Below are positions 1-7,123 of a DNA stretch of 64,000 nucleotides, in pieces. The notes beneath the pieces were generated by a model. That model was not told the origin of the DNA and ran no database searches. It saw nothing but the letters and a program-made list of their open reading frames with translations. The DNA is from Deferrisoma camini S3R1 (lineage in GTDB: Bacteria; Desulfobacterota; Deferrisomatia; Deferrisomatales; Deferrisomataceae), in the NCBI RefSeq assembly GCF_000526155.1, contig NZ_JAFN01000001.1, positions 1,306,501 to 1,370,500 on the forward strand, in the 5' to 3' direction. Numbering within the stretch: position 1 is the first letter of the stretch; each line of letters starts with the position of its first letter. A program made the translations under genes and the position numbers.

Positions 1-492
1 TTCGGGGTGGAGGCCGTGAACCGGGCCGTCGAGGCGGTGCTGGCCCGGGAGGGGTGGGTGCCCACCTCGTCGGGCTGGTACCCGGGGCGGCCGGTGCTGG
101 TGACCCGGAACGATCCGGCCCTGCGCCTGTACAACGGCGACGTGGGCCTCGTGGTGCCGGACGCCCACGCCAGCGGCGCGGTGCAGGTGCTGTTCCCCAC
201 CCCCGACGGAGGGTGGCGCCGGATCCCGCCGGTGAGGCTACCGCCCCACGAGACCGTGTACGCCATGACCGTGCACAAGTCCCAAGGATCCGAGTTCGAC
301 CGGGTGCTCCTGGTGCTCGGCGACCGGCCCAACCCGGTGCTGACCCGCGAGCTGGTGTACACCGGCCTCACCCGGGCCCGGAACCGGGCCGAGGTGTGGG
401 GCTCGGCCGGGGTGTTCACCGCGGCCGTGCGCGCCAGGGCCCAGCGCACCTCGGGCCTGCGCGACCGGGTGTGGGAAGGGCGAGCGGATTGA
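1..492 (+). CDS. RecD-like helicase, C-terminal part (5' truncated by window edge)
   Basis: This is the C-terminal 163 codons of a superfamily 1 DNA helicase of the RecD/exodeoxyribonuclease V alpha type; the reading frame is open to base 1, so the start lies outside the window. Visible are a motif V-like stretch YAMTVHKSQGSEFDRVLLVL and motif VI ELVYTGLTRARNRAEVWG, which carries the arginine finger. RecD couples ATP hydrolysis to 5'-3' DNA unwinding in double-strand-break processing. With only the C terminus present I cannot separate RecBCD-type RecD from stand-alone RecD2. It is followed by a 95-bp gap holding the rubrerythrin promoter. Confidence 0.85.
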   Translation, partial: FGVEAVNRAVEAVLAREGWVPTSSGWYPGRPVLVTRNDPALRLYNGDVGLVVPDAHASGAVQVLFPTPDGGWRRIPPVRLPPHETVYAMTVHKSQGSEFDRVLLVLGDRPNPVLTRELVYTGLTRARNRAEVWGSAGVFTAAVRARAQRTSGLRDRVWEGRAD

Positions 493-507
493 ACAAGGGG
501 CGGCGCC

Positions 508-535
508 TTGACTCGCCCGCAGCCTCGGATACCTT
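508..535 (+). promoter_or_regulatory. sigma-70-like promoter of rubrerythrin gene
   Basis: TTGACT (508-513), a 16-bp spacer and TACCTT (530-535) lie just after the RecD-like stop and about 50 bp before the rubrerythrin ATG. The -35 box is close to consensus and the -10 box is moderate. Assigned by eye. Confidence 0.45.
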
Positions 536-587
536 TTCCCGGCGATGTGGTCGATATGAACCGGGAAAAAGCTAAGGAGGAGACCGG

Positions 588-1139
588 ATGAACGCGATGA
601 CCGAGGCGAACCTGAAAAGTGCGTTCGGCGGCGAGTCCATGGCCCACATGCGCTACCTCCACTGGGCCGAACTGGCGGAGAAGGAGGGTTTCCCCGGGGT
701 GGCCCGGCTGTTCCGGGCCGTGGCCCGGGCCGAGTGGATCCATGCCGGCAACCACTTGCGGGTGCTCAAAGACCGGGTGGGCGACGCGGCGGTCACGGCC
801 GGCGGCGGGTTCGGGTACCAGTCCACGAGCCAGGCCTTGCAGGGGGGAATCGACGGCGAGACCTTCGAGATCGAGCAGATGTACCCGGTGTACAAGCAGG
901 TGGCCGAGTTCCAAGGCGAGACCGCCGCGGTGCGCAGCTTCCACTATGCCCTGGAGACCGAGAAGGTCCACCGGGCCCTGTACGAGGAGGCCAAGGCCGC
1001 GGTGGACCAGGGCAAGGACATCTCGTTCGGCACCCTCCACGTCTGCCCGGTCTGCGGGTACACGGTGAAGGGCGACGCGCCCGAGCACTGCCCCGTGTGC
1101 GGCGCCGGAGCCGACCGGTTCGAGGCCCATCAGGTGTGA
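588..1139 (+). CDS. Rubrerythrin
   Basis: A 183-residue rubrerythrin, a cytoplasmic non-haem diiron protein that reduces hydrogen peroxide in anaerobes. The N-terminal four-helix ferritin-like domain shows the diiron ligand helices (GGESMAHMRY, RAEWIHAGNHL, FQGETAAVRSFHYALETEK). The C terminus is a rubredoxin-like knuckle pair, CPVCGY and CPVCGA, that binds one Fe(Cys)4. The ATG at 588 follows AAGGAGG by 7 bp. The convergent neighbour is a thioredoxin-reductase-like flavoprotein whose stop codon lies about 5 bp away. That enzyme could supply reducing power, which is inference from adjacency. Confidence 0.96.
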   Translation: MNAMTEANLKSAFGGESMAHMRYLHWAELAEKEGFPGVARLFRAVARAEWIHAGNHLRVLKDRVGDAAVTAGGGFGYQSTSQALQGGIDGETFEIEQMYPVYKQVAEFQGETAAVRSFHYALETEKVHRALYEEAKAAVDQGKDISFGTLHVCPVCGYTVKGDAPEHCPVCGAGADRFEAHQV

Positions 1140-1143
1140 CCGA

Positions 1144-2334
1144 TTAGCCCCCCCGCCCCCTGCGCTCGAGCCATTCGCCCACCATGAACGCGGCCACCGT
1201 GCCCTCGCCCACGGCGGCCGTGATCTGCTTCCGGCTCCCGGCGCGCACGTCGCCGGCCGCGAACACCCCGGGCACCGAGGTGGCCAGGGTAGCGGGGTCG
1301 GCCTTCACGAACCCCGCATCGTCCAGCTCCAGGGTGCCCCGCAGGAAGCCGGCGTTGGGCTCGAGCCCGATGAACACGAACACCCCGTCGCAGGCGATCC
1401 GTTCCGTCCGGCCGGTGGCCGCGTCCTCCACCTCCACCCCCTCGACCGCCTCGGTCCCCAGCACCCGCCGAACCCGGTGGCCCAACCGGATCTCCACCCC
1501 GGGCAGGGCCCGCACCCGGTCCTGCAGCACCTGGCTGGCCGTGAGGCGATCGAGGTTTTGCACCAGGGTGATCCGATCGGCGAACCCGGCCAGGTGCACG
1601 GTCTCCTGGAGGGCCGAGTTTCCCCCACCCACCACCACCACGTGCTTCCCCCGGAAGAACGGCGCGTCGCAGGTGGCGCAGAAGCTCACCCCCCGGCCCA
1701 CCAGCTCCTCCTCGCCCGGAACCCCCATCCTCCGGTACACCGACCCCGTGGCCACCACCACGGCGCAGGCCCGGACTTCCCCCTGGGCCGTGCGGATCCG
1801 GAACATCCGCCCCTCGGGCTCCAGGCCCTCGGCCCCTTCGAAGGTTCGGACCTCGGCCCCGAACTTGAGGGCCTGGCGGTAGATCCGCTCCATGAGCTCG
1901 GCCCCGTTCACGGGGTCCGGGAACCCCGGGTAGTTCTCGATCCGGTCGGTCAGGGCAGCCTGGCCGCCCGGCATGCCCTTGTCCAGCACCAGGGTGCGCA
2001 TCCCCTCCCGGGCGGTGTAGATCGCCGCGGTCAGGCCGGCCGGGCCCGCGCCCAGCACGGCCACATCGTAGACCCGAGGGAGGCCCGTGAGGTCCACCCC
2101 CAGGGCCTCGCCCAGGGCTGCGGTGTCCGGATCCACCACCATCCGGTCCCCCACCCGAACAGCCGGCACCTCCAGGGCCCCGCCGGTGGCCTGCTGGAGC
2201 CGCCGGGCGGCGTCGGAGTCGTCCTCCGGGTTCACCACCCGGTACGACACCCCTGCCGCCTCCAGCAGCTCGCGCACCCGGTGACACCGCTCGCACCACG
2301 GCACGGCGTACAGAACGACCTCGTTGGGCTTCAC
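1144..2334 (-). CDS. Thioredoxin reductase with N-terminal glutaredoxin-like domain
   Basis: A 396-residue flavoprotein. Residues ~1-80 resemble a glutaredoxin/thioredoxin-like domain with the redox motif CERC and a cis-Pro-like VPAV. The rest is a thioredoxin-reductase fold: FAD-binding GAGPAGLTAA, active-site CATCDAPFF, NADPH-binding VVGGGNSALQ and the C-terminal FAD motif GVFAAGDVR. I chose the GTG at 2334 because GGGAGG lies 7 bp upstream. The ATG at 2361 sits inside a tandem repeat and would add only repeat-encoded residues. The fusion may hand electrons from NAD(P)H to a built-in glutaredoxin-like module. It converges on rubrerythrin, suggesting joint peroxide defence. Confidence 0.93.
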   Translation of the reverse strand: MKPNEVVLYAVPWCERCHRVRELLEAAGVSYRVVNPEDDSDAARRLQQATGGALEVPAVRVGDRMVVDPDTAALGEALGVDLTGLPRVYDVAVLGAGPAGLTAAIYTAREGMRTLVLDKGMPGGQAALTDRIENYPGFPDPVNGAELMERIYRQALKFGAEVRTFEGAEGLEPEGRMFRIRTAQGEVRACAVVVATGSVYRRMGVPGEEELVGRGVSFCATCDAPFFRGKHVVVVGGGNSALQETVHLAGFADRITLVQNLDRLTASQVLQDRVRALPGVEIRLGHRVRRVLGTEAVEGVEVEDAATGRTERIACDGVFVFIGLEPNAGFLRGTLELDDAGFVKADPATLATSVPGVFAAGDVRAGSRKQITAAVGEGTVAAFMVGEWLERRGRGG

Positions 2335-2349
2335 GGTGGACCTCCCTGT

Positions 2350-2445
2350 AAGTTCGGTCATTGGTCGTTGGTCGTTGGTCGTTAGTCGTTGGTCGTCGGT
2401 CGGGGGCCTTCGGCCTGCTGGGCGGCTAGGCTGCTAGGCGGCTCC
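2350..2445. repeat. Composite tandem repeat: A array, UUCG hairpin, B array
   Basis: Seven-base units GGTCGTT/GGTCGTC repeat about seven times (2356-2402), followed by GGGGCCTTCGGCC, which can fold as a UUCG-tetraloop hairpin, and then 8-bp units of the CTGGGCGG / CTAGGCGG type. The same order recurs at 16875-16932 and 46949-47040. Confidence 0.8.
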
Positions 2446-2467
2446 TGAGCCCCGCCGCCAGGACCTC

Positions 2468-2662
2468 CGGGGGGCATGGGGTCTGCTGGAGAGCCGCGCG
2501 CGGCTCCTTGGCTCGCCGCGCAGCGCCTTCAACGCTCGCACCGTGAGTTCGTTCGTGCCCCGCCGAACGGTCATGAAGCCACCGCCGGTGCCCCGTGCCT
2601 GCGCGGCGAATCCCATTGCCCGGCTTCGCGCGCGGCCGGAAGCAGGCCCCATGCCTCCGGCG
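2468..2662. repeat. Long imperfect palindrome P1
   Basis: The left arm (GGGGCATGGGGTCTGCTGG, then GCCGCGCGCGG) pairs with the right arm (CGCGCGCGGCCGG, then AGCAGGCCCCATGCC). A second nested pair is CTCGCCGCGCAG near 2510-2522 with CTGCGCGGCGAATCC near 2598-2612. Related palindromes occur at 21581-21840, 23394-23431 and within 25829-26115. Confidence 0.75.
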
Positions 2663-2684
2663 TGAAGGCCCCGGACCAACGGAG

Positions 2685-2733
2685 GTTACCCTTCCCCGTT
2701 GTACGGCCCCGCAGGGGCCTGACGAGGCTTCCC
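2685..2733 (+). repeat. Repeated hairpin element G, copy 1
   Basis: About 48 bp beginning GTTACC, then CGTTG, the stem-loop GGCCCCGCAGGGGCC, then CCTGAC and GGCTTCCCA. A second copy with only a few differences lies on the minus strand at 20542-20592, directly before the sigma-54 regulator start codon. Here it precedes trmH in the same orientation relative to the downstream gene. Confidence 0.65.
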
Positions 2734-2867
2734 AGTAACTTCGGTCGTTGGTCGTTGGTCGGGGGCCTTTGTCTCGCCCACCGTACCACCTCCGGCGCAG
2801 CCGTCCACCCCGCCCTTTACGGCCGGCCGCCCACCGCGGTACCTTGCCCGGGATGCGCGGAGGAACC

Positions 2868-3713
2868 ATGATCGAACCGATCCGGTCTCGAAGGAACGAG
2901 CGGCTCCGGTGGGCGGCCCGGGTGGTGCGCGACCGACGGTTCCGCCGGCGCGAGGGGGTGTGGGCGGCCGAGGGCATCCGCCTGGCCGAGGAGGTGGCCG
3001 GCTCCGGTCTGCCGGTGCGGCTGTGGCTGCTGGAGGAGGGGTGGGGGGCCGAGCCGGGCCGGAACCGCCGGCTCCTCGAGACGGTGACGGAGCGGGGGGA
3101 TCCGGTGGTTCGGGTGGCCCGGGGGCTGCTGCGGGAGGCAACCGACACCCAGACCCCCCAGGGCGTGGCGGTGGTGTTCCAGGCGCCCCGGTGGGCGCCG
3201 GAGGACCTGCTGGCCCGGCCCGGCCCCCTGGTGGTGCTCGACCGGCTCCAGGACCCCGGGAACCTGGGCACCCTGGCCCGCACCGCCGAAGCCACGGGCG
3301 CGGCCGGCCTCGTGCTGGTACCCGGCTCGGCCGACCCGGGCAATCCCAAGGCCCTGCGCGCCTCGGCGGGGTCGCTCCTTCGGCTGCCCGCGGTCACCGT
3401 GCCCAATGCGGCCGGGTTCCTCAAGGCGGTCGGGATCCAGGCCCTGGCCACGGTGCCCGCGGGCGGGGCCGCGCCGGACGAGCTGGACCTGACCGGCCGG
3501 TTCGCACTCCTGCTCGGCCAGGAGGGCGGCGGCCTGGCCCCCGACCTGGCCGGGTCGGCCGGCCTCCGGGTCACCCTGCCCATGGAAGGCCGGGTGGAGT
3601 CGCTCAACGTGGCCGCGGCCGCGGCCATGATCCTGTACGAGGCCCAACGCCAACGCCGCAAGGCCCTTTCCCCCATCTCAAGGAGTTCCCCATGGCCCAG
3701 ATCCAGACCCTGA
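2868..3713 (+). CDS. TrmH/SpoU-family RNA 2'-O-methyltransferase
   Basis: A 281-residue SPOUT-class methyltransferase that would place a 2'-O-methyl group on rRNA or tRNA using S-adenosylmethionine. An N-terminal substrate-binding domain (residues 1-~105, RRNERLRWAARVVRDRRFR) precedes the trefoil-knot catalytic domain. That domain shows motif 1 LDRLQDPGNLGTLARTAEA, the motif 2 region LLLGQEGGGLAPDL and motif 3 LPMEGRVESLNVAAAAAMIL, all typical of the family. The ATG at 2868 has GGAGG 5 bp upstream; a further ATG at 2853 lacks such a site. The 3' end overlaps the OsmC start by 22 bp. The substrate nucleotide cannot be read from the sequence. Confidence 0.9.
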   Translation: MIEPIRSRRNERLRWAARVVRDRRFRRREGVWAAEGIRLAEEVAGSGLPVRLWLLEEGWGAEPGRNRRLLETVTERGDPVVRVARGLLREATDTQTPQGVAVVFQAPRWAPEDLLARPGPLVVLDRLQDPGNLGTLARTAEATGAAGLVLVPGSADPGNPKALRASAGSLLRLPAVTVPNAAGFLKAVGIQALATVPAGGAAPDELDLTGRFALLLGQEGGGLAPDLAGSAGLRVTLPMEGRVESLNVAAAAAMILYEAQRQRRKALSPISRSSPWPRSRP

Positions 3714-4129
3714 CCTTCACCCAGACCCTCACCCACACCGGCGGGTTTCGGGCCCAGGCGCGCGTGCGCGACCTGCCCCCCTACGGCCTGGACGAGCCCA
3801 GGGACCTGGGAGGCGAGGACTCGGCGCCCTGCCCCATGGACTACCTGCTCACCGCGGTGGGCGGATGCCTCCTGTCGAGCCTGGCCATGTGCCTCCAGAA
3901 GAAGCGGGTGGAGGCCCCGGTGTCCATGGACCTGGAGGGCGAGGTCGCCCGCAACGACGAGGGGCTCCTCCGGGTGAAGAGGATCCGGGTGCGCATCCGG
4001 GTGGACGCGCGGGAGGAGGACCGTCGCAAGGTGGAGGGGTGCTACCAGATCTTCAAAAAGTACTGCATCGTGTCCGCCTCGGTGGCCCAGGGGATCCCCC
4101 TGGAGACCGAGCTGGTGTTCGGCGGATAG
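3692..4129 (+). CDS. OsmC-family protein
   Basis: A 145-residue OsmC/Ohr-superfamily protein. Family members are homodimeric cysteine peroxidases that reduce organic hydroperoxides, or related proteins of unknown role. The two conserved cysteine regions are AVGGCLLSSLAMCLQKK (residues ~55-71) and FKKYCIVSASVAQGIPL near the C terminus. The second lacks the CP pair of true Ohr, so peroxidase specificity is uncertain. AAGGAG 6 bp before the ATG supports the start, which lies inside the 3' end of trmH and suggests translational coupling. Confidence 0.87.
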   Translation: MAQIQTLTFTQTLTHTGGFRAQARVRDLPPYGLDEPRDLGGEDSAPCPMDYLLTAVGGCLLSSLAMCLQKKRVEAPVSMDLEGEVARNDEGLLRVKRIRVRIRVDAREEDRRKVEGCYQIFKKYCIVSASVAQGIPLETELVFGG

Positions 4130-4135
4130 CCGGCG

Positions 4136-5053
4136 TTGTCCCGGTTCGCCCGACGGTTCGATCGTTACCGGGAGATCGTCCCCGACTTCGAGGCGTTCTG
4201 CGAGGCCCACGAGCGCCCCGCTCCGGTCCACCTGCGGGTGAACCCCCGCAAGGCCGCCCCGGCCTGGGTGGTCGACCGGCTGGCCCGGGCCGGGGTGCGG
4301 GTACGGCCCGAGCCCTGGTACCCCCACCTGCTCCGGGTGGAGGCCGCACCCGAAGGGTTCGCCTTCGGCGCCACCCTGGTCCATGCCCTGGGGTTCGTGT
4401 ACATCCAGAGCGCCTCCTCCGCGGCGTCGGCCCTGGCCCTGGGGGCCCGTCCCGGCCACCGGGTGCTGGACCTGTGCGCGGCGCCCGGGTCCAAGACCAC
4501 CCTGCTGGTGCAGGAGATGGACGACCGGGGCCTGGTGGTGGCCAACGAGCCCAACCGCCGCCGCATCAAGTCGCTGGTCACGAACCTGGAGAGGATGGGG
4601 GCCGCGTCCGCCCTGGTCACGGCCTACGCTGGCCAGAACTTTCCCAAGAGGGTCCGGTTCGATCGCATCCTGGTCGACGCCCCGTGCTCGGGCGAGGGCA
4701 CCTGGCGGGGCCCCCGGGCGAAGCCCCGCCGGATCACCCCGGAGTTTCGTTCCGGCCTGGTCCGGCAGCAGACCGGCCTGTTGGAGCGGGCGTGGGACCT
4801 CTTGGAGCCCGGAGGGGTCCTGGTGTACTCCACCTGCACCTACGCCCCGGAGGAGAACGAGGCCGTGGTGGCCGACCTGGTGGAGCGAACCGGCGCCGAG
4901 GTGCTGCCGGTGCCGGTGGACGTTCCGGCCCGGCCCGGCCTGACCGCGTGGCAGGAACGGACCTTCCCCCCCTCGCTCGCCCGGACCGCCCGCCTGTTTC
5001 CGCACCGGCTCGACTCGGAGGGATTCTTTGTCGCTCGACTGGCTAAGCCCTGA
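4136..5053 (+). CDS. RNA m5C methyltransferase of the NOL1/NOP2/Sun (RsmF-like) family, catalytic part
   Basis: A 305-residue SAM-dependent cytosine-5 RNA methyltransferase. It shows SAM motif I DLCAAPGSKTT, motif IV DAPCSGEG and motif VI YSTCTYAPEEN; the PC and TC cysteines are the release and nucleophile residues of this family. The end GFFVARLAKP is typical of the catalytic domain. The start is probably TTG at 4136, 6 bp after the osmC stop; no strong ribosome site is visible. The C-terminal PUA-like part found in RsmF proteins is encoded by the next ORF in another frame, overlapping by 26 bp. Confidence 0.9.
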   Translation: MSRFARRFDRYREIVPDFEAFCEAHERPAPVHLRVNPRKAAPAWVVDRLARAGVRVRPEPWYPHLLRVEAAPEGFAFGATLVHALGFVYIQSASSAASALALGARPGHRVLDLCAAPGSKTTLLVQEMDDRGLVVANEPNRRRIKSLVTNLERMGAASALVTAYAGQNFPKRVRFDRILVDAPCSGEGTWRGPRAKPRRITPEFRSGLVRQQTGLLERAWDLLEPGGVLVYSTCTYAPEENEAVVADLVERTGAEVLPVPVDVPARPGLTAWQERTFPPSLARTARLFPHRLDSEGFFVARLAKP

Positions 5054-5501
5054 GGACGCCCGGCGGGTCACGGCCTACCTGCAGGAGCGCTACGGCATCC
5101 CTGCCGGAGCCCTGGCCGGGCTGCGCCTGTTCCGGCGAGGCGGGTACGTCTGCGCCCTGCGGGAGGAGGCCGCGGCTGCGGCCGAGACGCTCCAGGCGGC
5201 GGGGGGTGGGCTGCGCCTGGTCAAGGAGATGGGACCCGGCCGGTACAAACCCGCGACCCGGGGAATGCAGGTCCTGGCGGCCCGGGCCGGGGGGGGGATC
5301 GATCTGACCGAGGCCGAGCTCCGGGGCCTGCTCCAGGGCCAGACCCTCTCCACCCCGCTGCCCGGCAGGGGGTTCGTGCTGCTCCGGTGGGAGGGCGCCG
5401 TGGTGGGGGTGGGGCTCCTGCGCGAGTGCCGGCTGGTGGGGCAGCTGCCCCGCACCGTGACCGAGCACCTGCGCCTCGGGGGGGACCGCCCCCTGGTGTG
5501 A
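5028..5501 (+). CDS. RsmF-type C-terminal PUA-like RNA-binding protein, separate ORF
   Basis: 157 residues resembling the C-terminal RNA-binding region of RsmF-type methyltransferases: an N-terminal recognition-like segment (LSPEDARRVTAYLQERYGIP), then KEMGPGRYKPATRGMQVLA and the terminal beta-rich GRGFVLLRWEGAVVGVGLL. It starts at a TTG inside the last 26 bp of the methyltransferase, in a different frame. This looks like a two-protein version of a normally single enzyme, or a frameshift that split it. The intact end of the methyltransferase favours a genuine two-gene arrangement. Confidence 0.75.
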   Translation: MSLDWLSPEDARRVTAYLQERYGIPAGALAGLRLFRRGGYVCALREEAAAAAETLQAAGGGLRLVKEMGPGRYKPATRGMQVLAARAGGGIDLTEAELRGLLQGQTLSTPLPGRGFVLLRWEGAVVGVGLLRECRLVGQLPRTVTEHLRLGGDRPLV

Positions 5502-5603
5502 GCCCTGCTCAAGGTTCCCGACGGCCCAACCGACAAGGATAGGGAGCGGGGGCGAACGTCCGGGCGCCCCGGCCGAATCCTTACTCACAAGGGGAAGTGG
5601 CCC

Positions 5604-6461
5604 ATGGATCGACCCGCACCGGTCCTCGTGGAGATCACCGAACGGCTCGAACGTCTGCCGCCCATGCCCCAGACCGTGTCCGAGGTCATGCAGATGAGCC
5701 GGTCGGAGGACTTTGCCGTGGGCGACCTGGCCCAGGTGGTGTGCAAGGACCCCACCCTGGCCGCCCGCGTGCTCAAGCTGTGCAACTCGGGGTTCTACGG
5801 CTTGGGCAAGGAGGTCACCAGCATCCAGCGGGCGGTGGTCCTGCTGGGATTCGAGATGACCAAAAACCTGGTGCTCTCCAGCTTCGTCCACTCGGTGATC
5901 CAGGGAGACTTCGAGGCCTACGCCCAGACCTCGGACGGGCTGTGGGAGCACAGCTTCGGGTCGGCCACCGCCTGCCTGGCCCTGGCCGAGAACACCGCCC
6001 CGGACCTGGTGGAGGTGGCCTACACCGCGGGGCTGCTCCACGACATCGGCAAGGTGGTGCTGGCGTCCCTGCTGGCCGAGCGGTTCCAGGAGGTGATCGA
6101 ACGGGTGAAGACCCGGAGGATCCCGTTCCCCCAGGCCGAGCACGAGGTGCTCGGAACCGACCACGCTGAGGTGGGGGCCCTGGTGGCCGAGCGATGGAAC
6201 CTGGCCCCGGTGCTCCGGGAGGTGATCCGCTCCCACCACCACAGGGACGTGGAGGTGTCCGAGCCCCGGCTGGCCGCCCTGGTGCGCCTGGCCGACGGAG
6301 TGTGCGGCATCCTGGGGGTGGGGGCCGGGTTCGACGCCACCGACGCGGAGCTGGACGATCGGGACCTCGCCCTGGTGGGGCTCGACGGCGACAGGCTCCA
6401 GCCGGTTCTCGACCAGGTGATGGCCCGGGTCATGGACGTACGCGGGTTCCGGTTGTTCTAG
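5604..6461 (+). CDS. HDOD-domain signalling protein
   Basis: 285 residues dominated by an HDOD domain, a relative of HD phosphohydrolases found in bacterial signal-transduction proteins. Visible are the N-terminal ITERLERLPPMPQTVSEVMQ, KDPTLAARVLKLCNSGFYG and an HD-like stretch GLLHDIGKVVLAS. A second histidine-rich segment IRSHHHRDVE follows. HDOD proteins usually lack phosphodiesterase activity and act as adaptors in motility, biofilm or c-di-GMP circuits. It sits 12 bp upstream of a lone CheB-like esterase, so the two are probably co-transcribed. No receiver or output domain is attached. Confidence 0.92.
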   Translation: MDRPAPVLVEITERLERLPPMPQTVSEVMQMSRSEDFAVGDLAQVVCKDPTLAARVLKLCNSGFYGLGKEVTSIQRAVVLLGFEMTKNLVLSSFVHSVIQGDFEAYAQTSDGLWEHSFGSATACLALAENTAPDLVEVAYTAGLLHDIGKVVLASLLAERFQEVIERVKTRRIPFPQAEHEVLGTDHAEVGALVAERWNLAPVLREVIRSHHHRDVEVSEPRLAALVRLADGVCGILGVGAGFDATDAELDDRDLALVGLDGDRLQPVLDQVMARVMDVRGFRLF

Positions 6462-6472
6462 GCGGGGGCGCC

Positions 6473-7042
6473 ATGGAGAAGATCATCTGTATCGGGGGTA
6501 GCACGGGGGCGCCGGCCGGGCTCACGGACCTCCTGGCAAAGCTGCCGGCCGACCTGCCGGCGCCGGTGCTGGTGGCCCTCCACATGCCCGCGTACATGAC
6601 CGAGGGCTTCGTCCAGACCCTCGAGCGCCGTGTGGCCCTGCGGGTGGTCGTGGCCGAGAACGGCGCCCGGCCCGAGCCGGGGTGCGTGTACGTGGGCCCC
6701 GGCGGACTCCACCTGGGCCTGTCGCCTGCCGGCCGGATCGTGGTGAGCCCCAAACCCACCGAACTCCACTTCAAGCCCAGCATCGACGTGCTGTTCTTCA
6801 CGGCGGCCCGGGCCTTGAGAAACCGGGTGGTGGGCGTGGTCCTGACCGGGCTGTCGGCCAAGAAGGACGCGGTGGAGGGGGCTCTGGCCCTGCGCAAGGT
6901 GCGGGCCGAGGTGCTGGTGATCGACGATCCGTCCGCCAAGTTCCTCGGCATGCCGAAGGCCGTGATCGAGGCAGGGGGCGCCAGCCGGGTGCTCCAGGCC
7001 GCAGACCTACCGGAGGCCGTCGCACGGGCGTCCCGCGGTTGA
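6473..7042 (+). CDS. Stand-alone CheB-type methylesterase domain protein
   Basis: 189 residues equivalent to only the catalytic domain of chemotaxis methylesterase CheB; the usual N-terminal receiver is absent. The serine motif CIGGSTGA, the histidine motif ALHMPAYMTEGF and the PGGLHL segment are present. The loop that normally carries the catalytic aspartate (LTGMGxDG) reads LTGLSAKKDAVEG, with the aspartate displaced, so activity is uncertain. No other chemotaxis gene is in the window. The start is ATG at 6473 with a weak ribosome site. It may act with the adjacent HDOD protein. Confidence 0.85.
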   Translation: MEKIICIGGSTGAPAGLTDLLAKLPADLPAPVLVALHMPAYMTEGFVQTLERRVALRVVVAENGARPEPGCVYVGPGGLHLGLSPAGRIVVSPKPTELHFKPSIDVLFFTAARALRNRVVGVVLTGLSAKKDAVEGALALRKVRAEVLVIDDPSAKFLGMPKAVIEAGGASRVLQAADLPEAVARASRG

Positions 7043-7067
7043 CCGGGGCTCCCCCCACCACTAGACT
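7039..7067 (+). promoter_or_regulatory. sigma-70-like promoter of the DHH gene
   Basis: TTGACC (7039-7044), a 17-bp spacer and TAGACT (7062-7067). The -35 box overlaps the stop codon of the CheB-like gene. It lies about 57 bp before the DHH ATG. Confidence 0.5.
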
Positions 7068-7123
7068 ATAAGCCTTCGCGGGCCCGGCCCGCCTCCTCAC
7101 TCCCGAGGCCGATCGGACGATCC

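Larger units (their letters stand above)
2335..2867. other. 533-bp intergenic repeat mosaic between trxR-like gene and trmH
   Basis: No gene is seen. From left to right it holds a period-7 array (GGTCGTT units, 2350-2404), a UUCG hairpin, a period-8 array (CTAGGCGG-type units, to about 2445), a long imperfect palindrome (2468-2662), a second repeated hairpin element (2685-2733) and another period-7 array (2737-2770). Both flanking genes are transcribed away from it, so their promoters must lie in or between these repeats. Confidence 0.8.

Noticed and set aside
1130-2299. Long opposite-frame ORFs overlapping thioredoxin reductase and other genes (also 2426-5071, 10777-12987, 13311-17102 full lengths)
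   Set aside because: At ~70% G+C, stop codons are rare in every frame; these readings give Gly/Arg/Pro-rich low-complexity products without family motifs, while the frame I annotated has clear catalytic motifs.
2359-2361. Upstream ATG for the thioredoxin reductase
   Set aside because: It lies in the A-class repeat and has no ribosome site, whereas the GTG at 2334 has GGGAGG at proper spacing.
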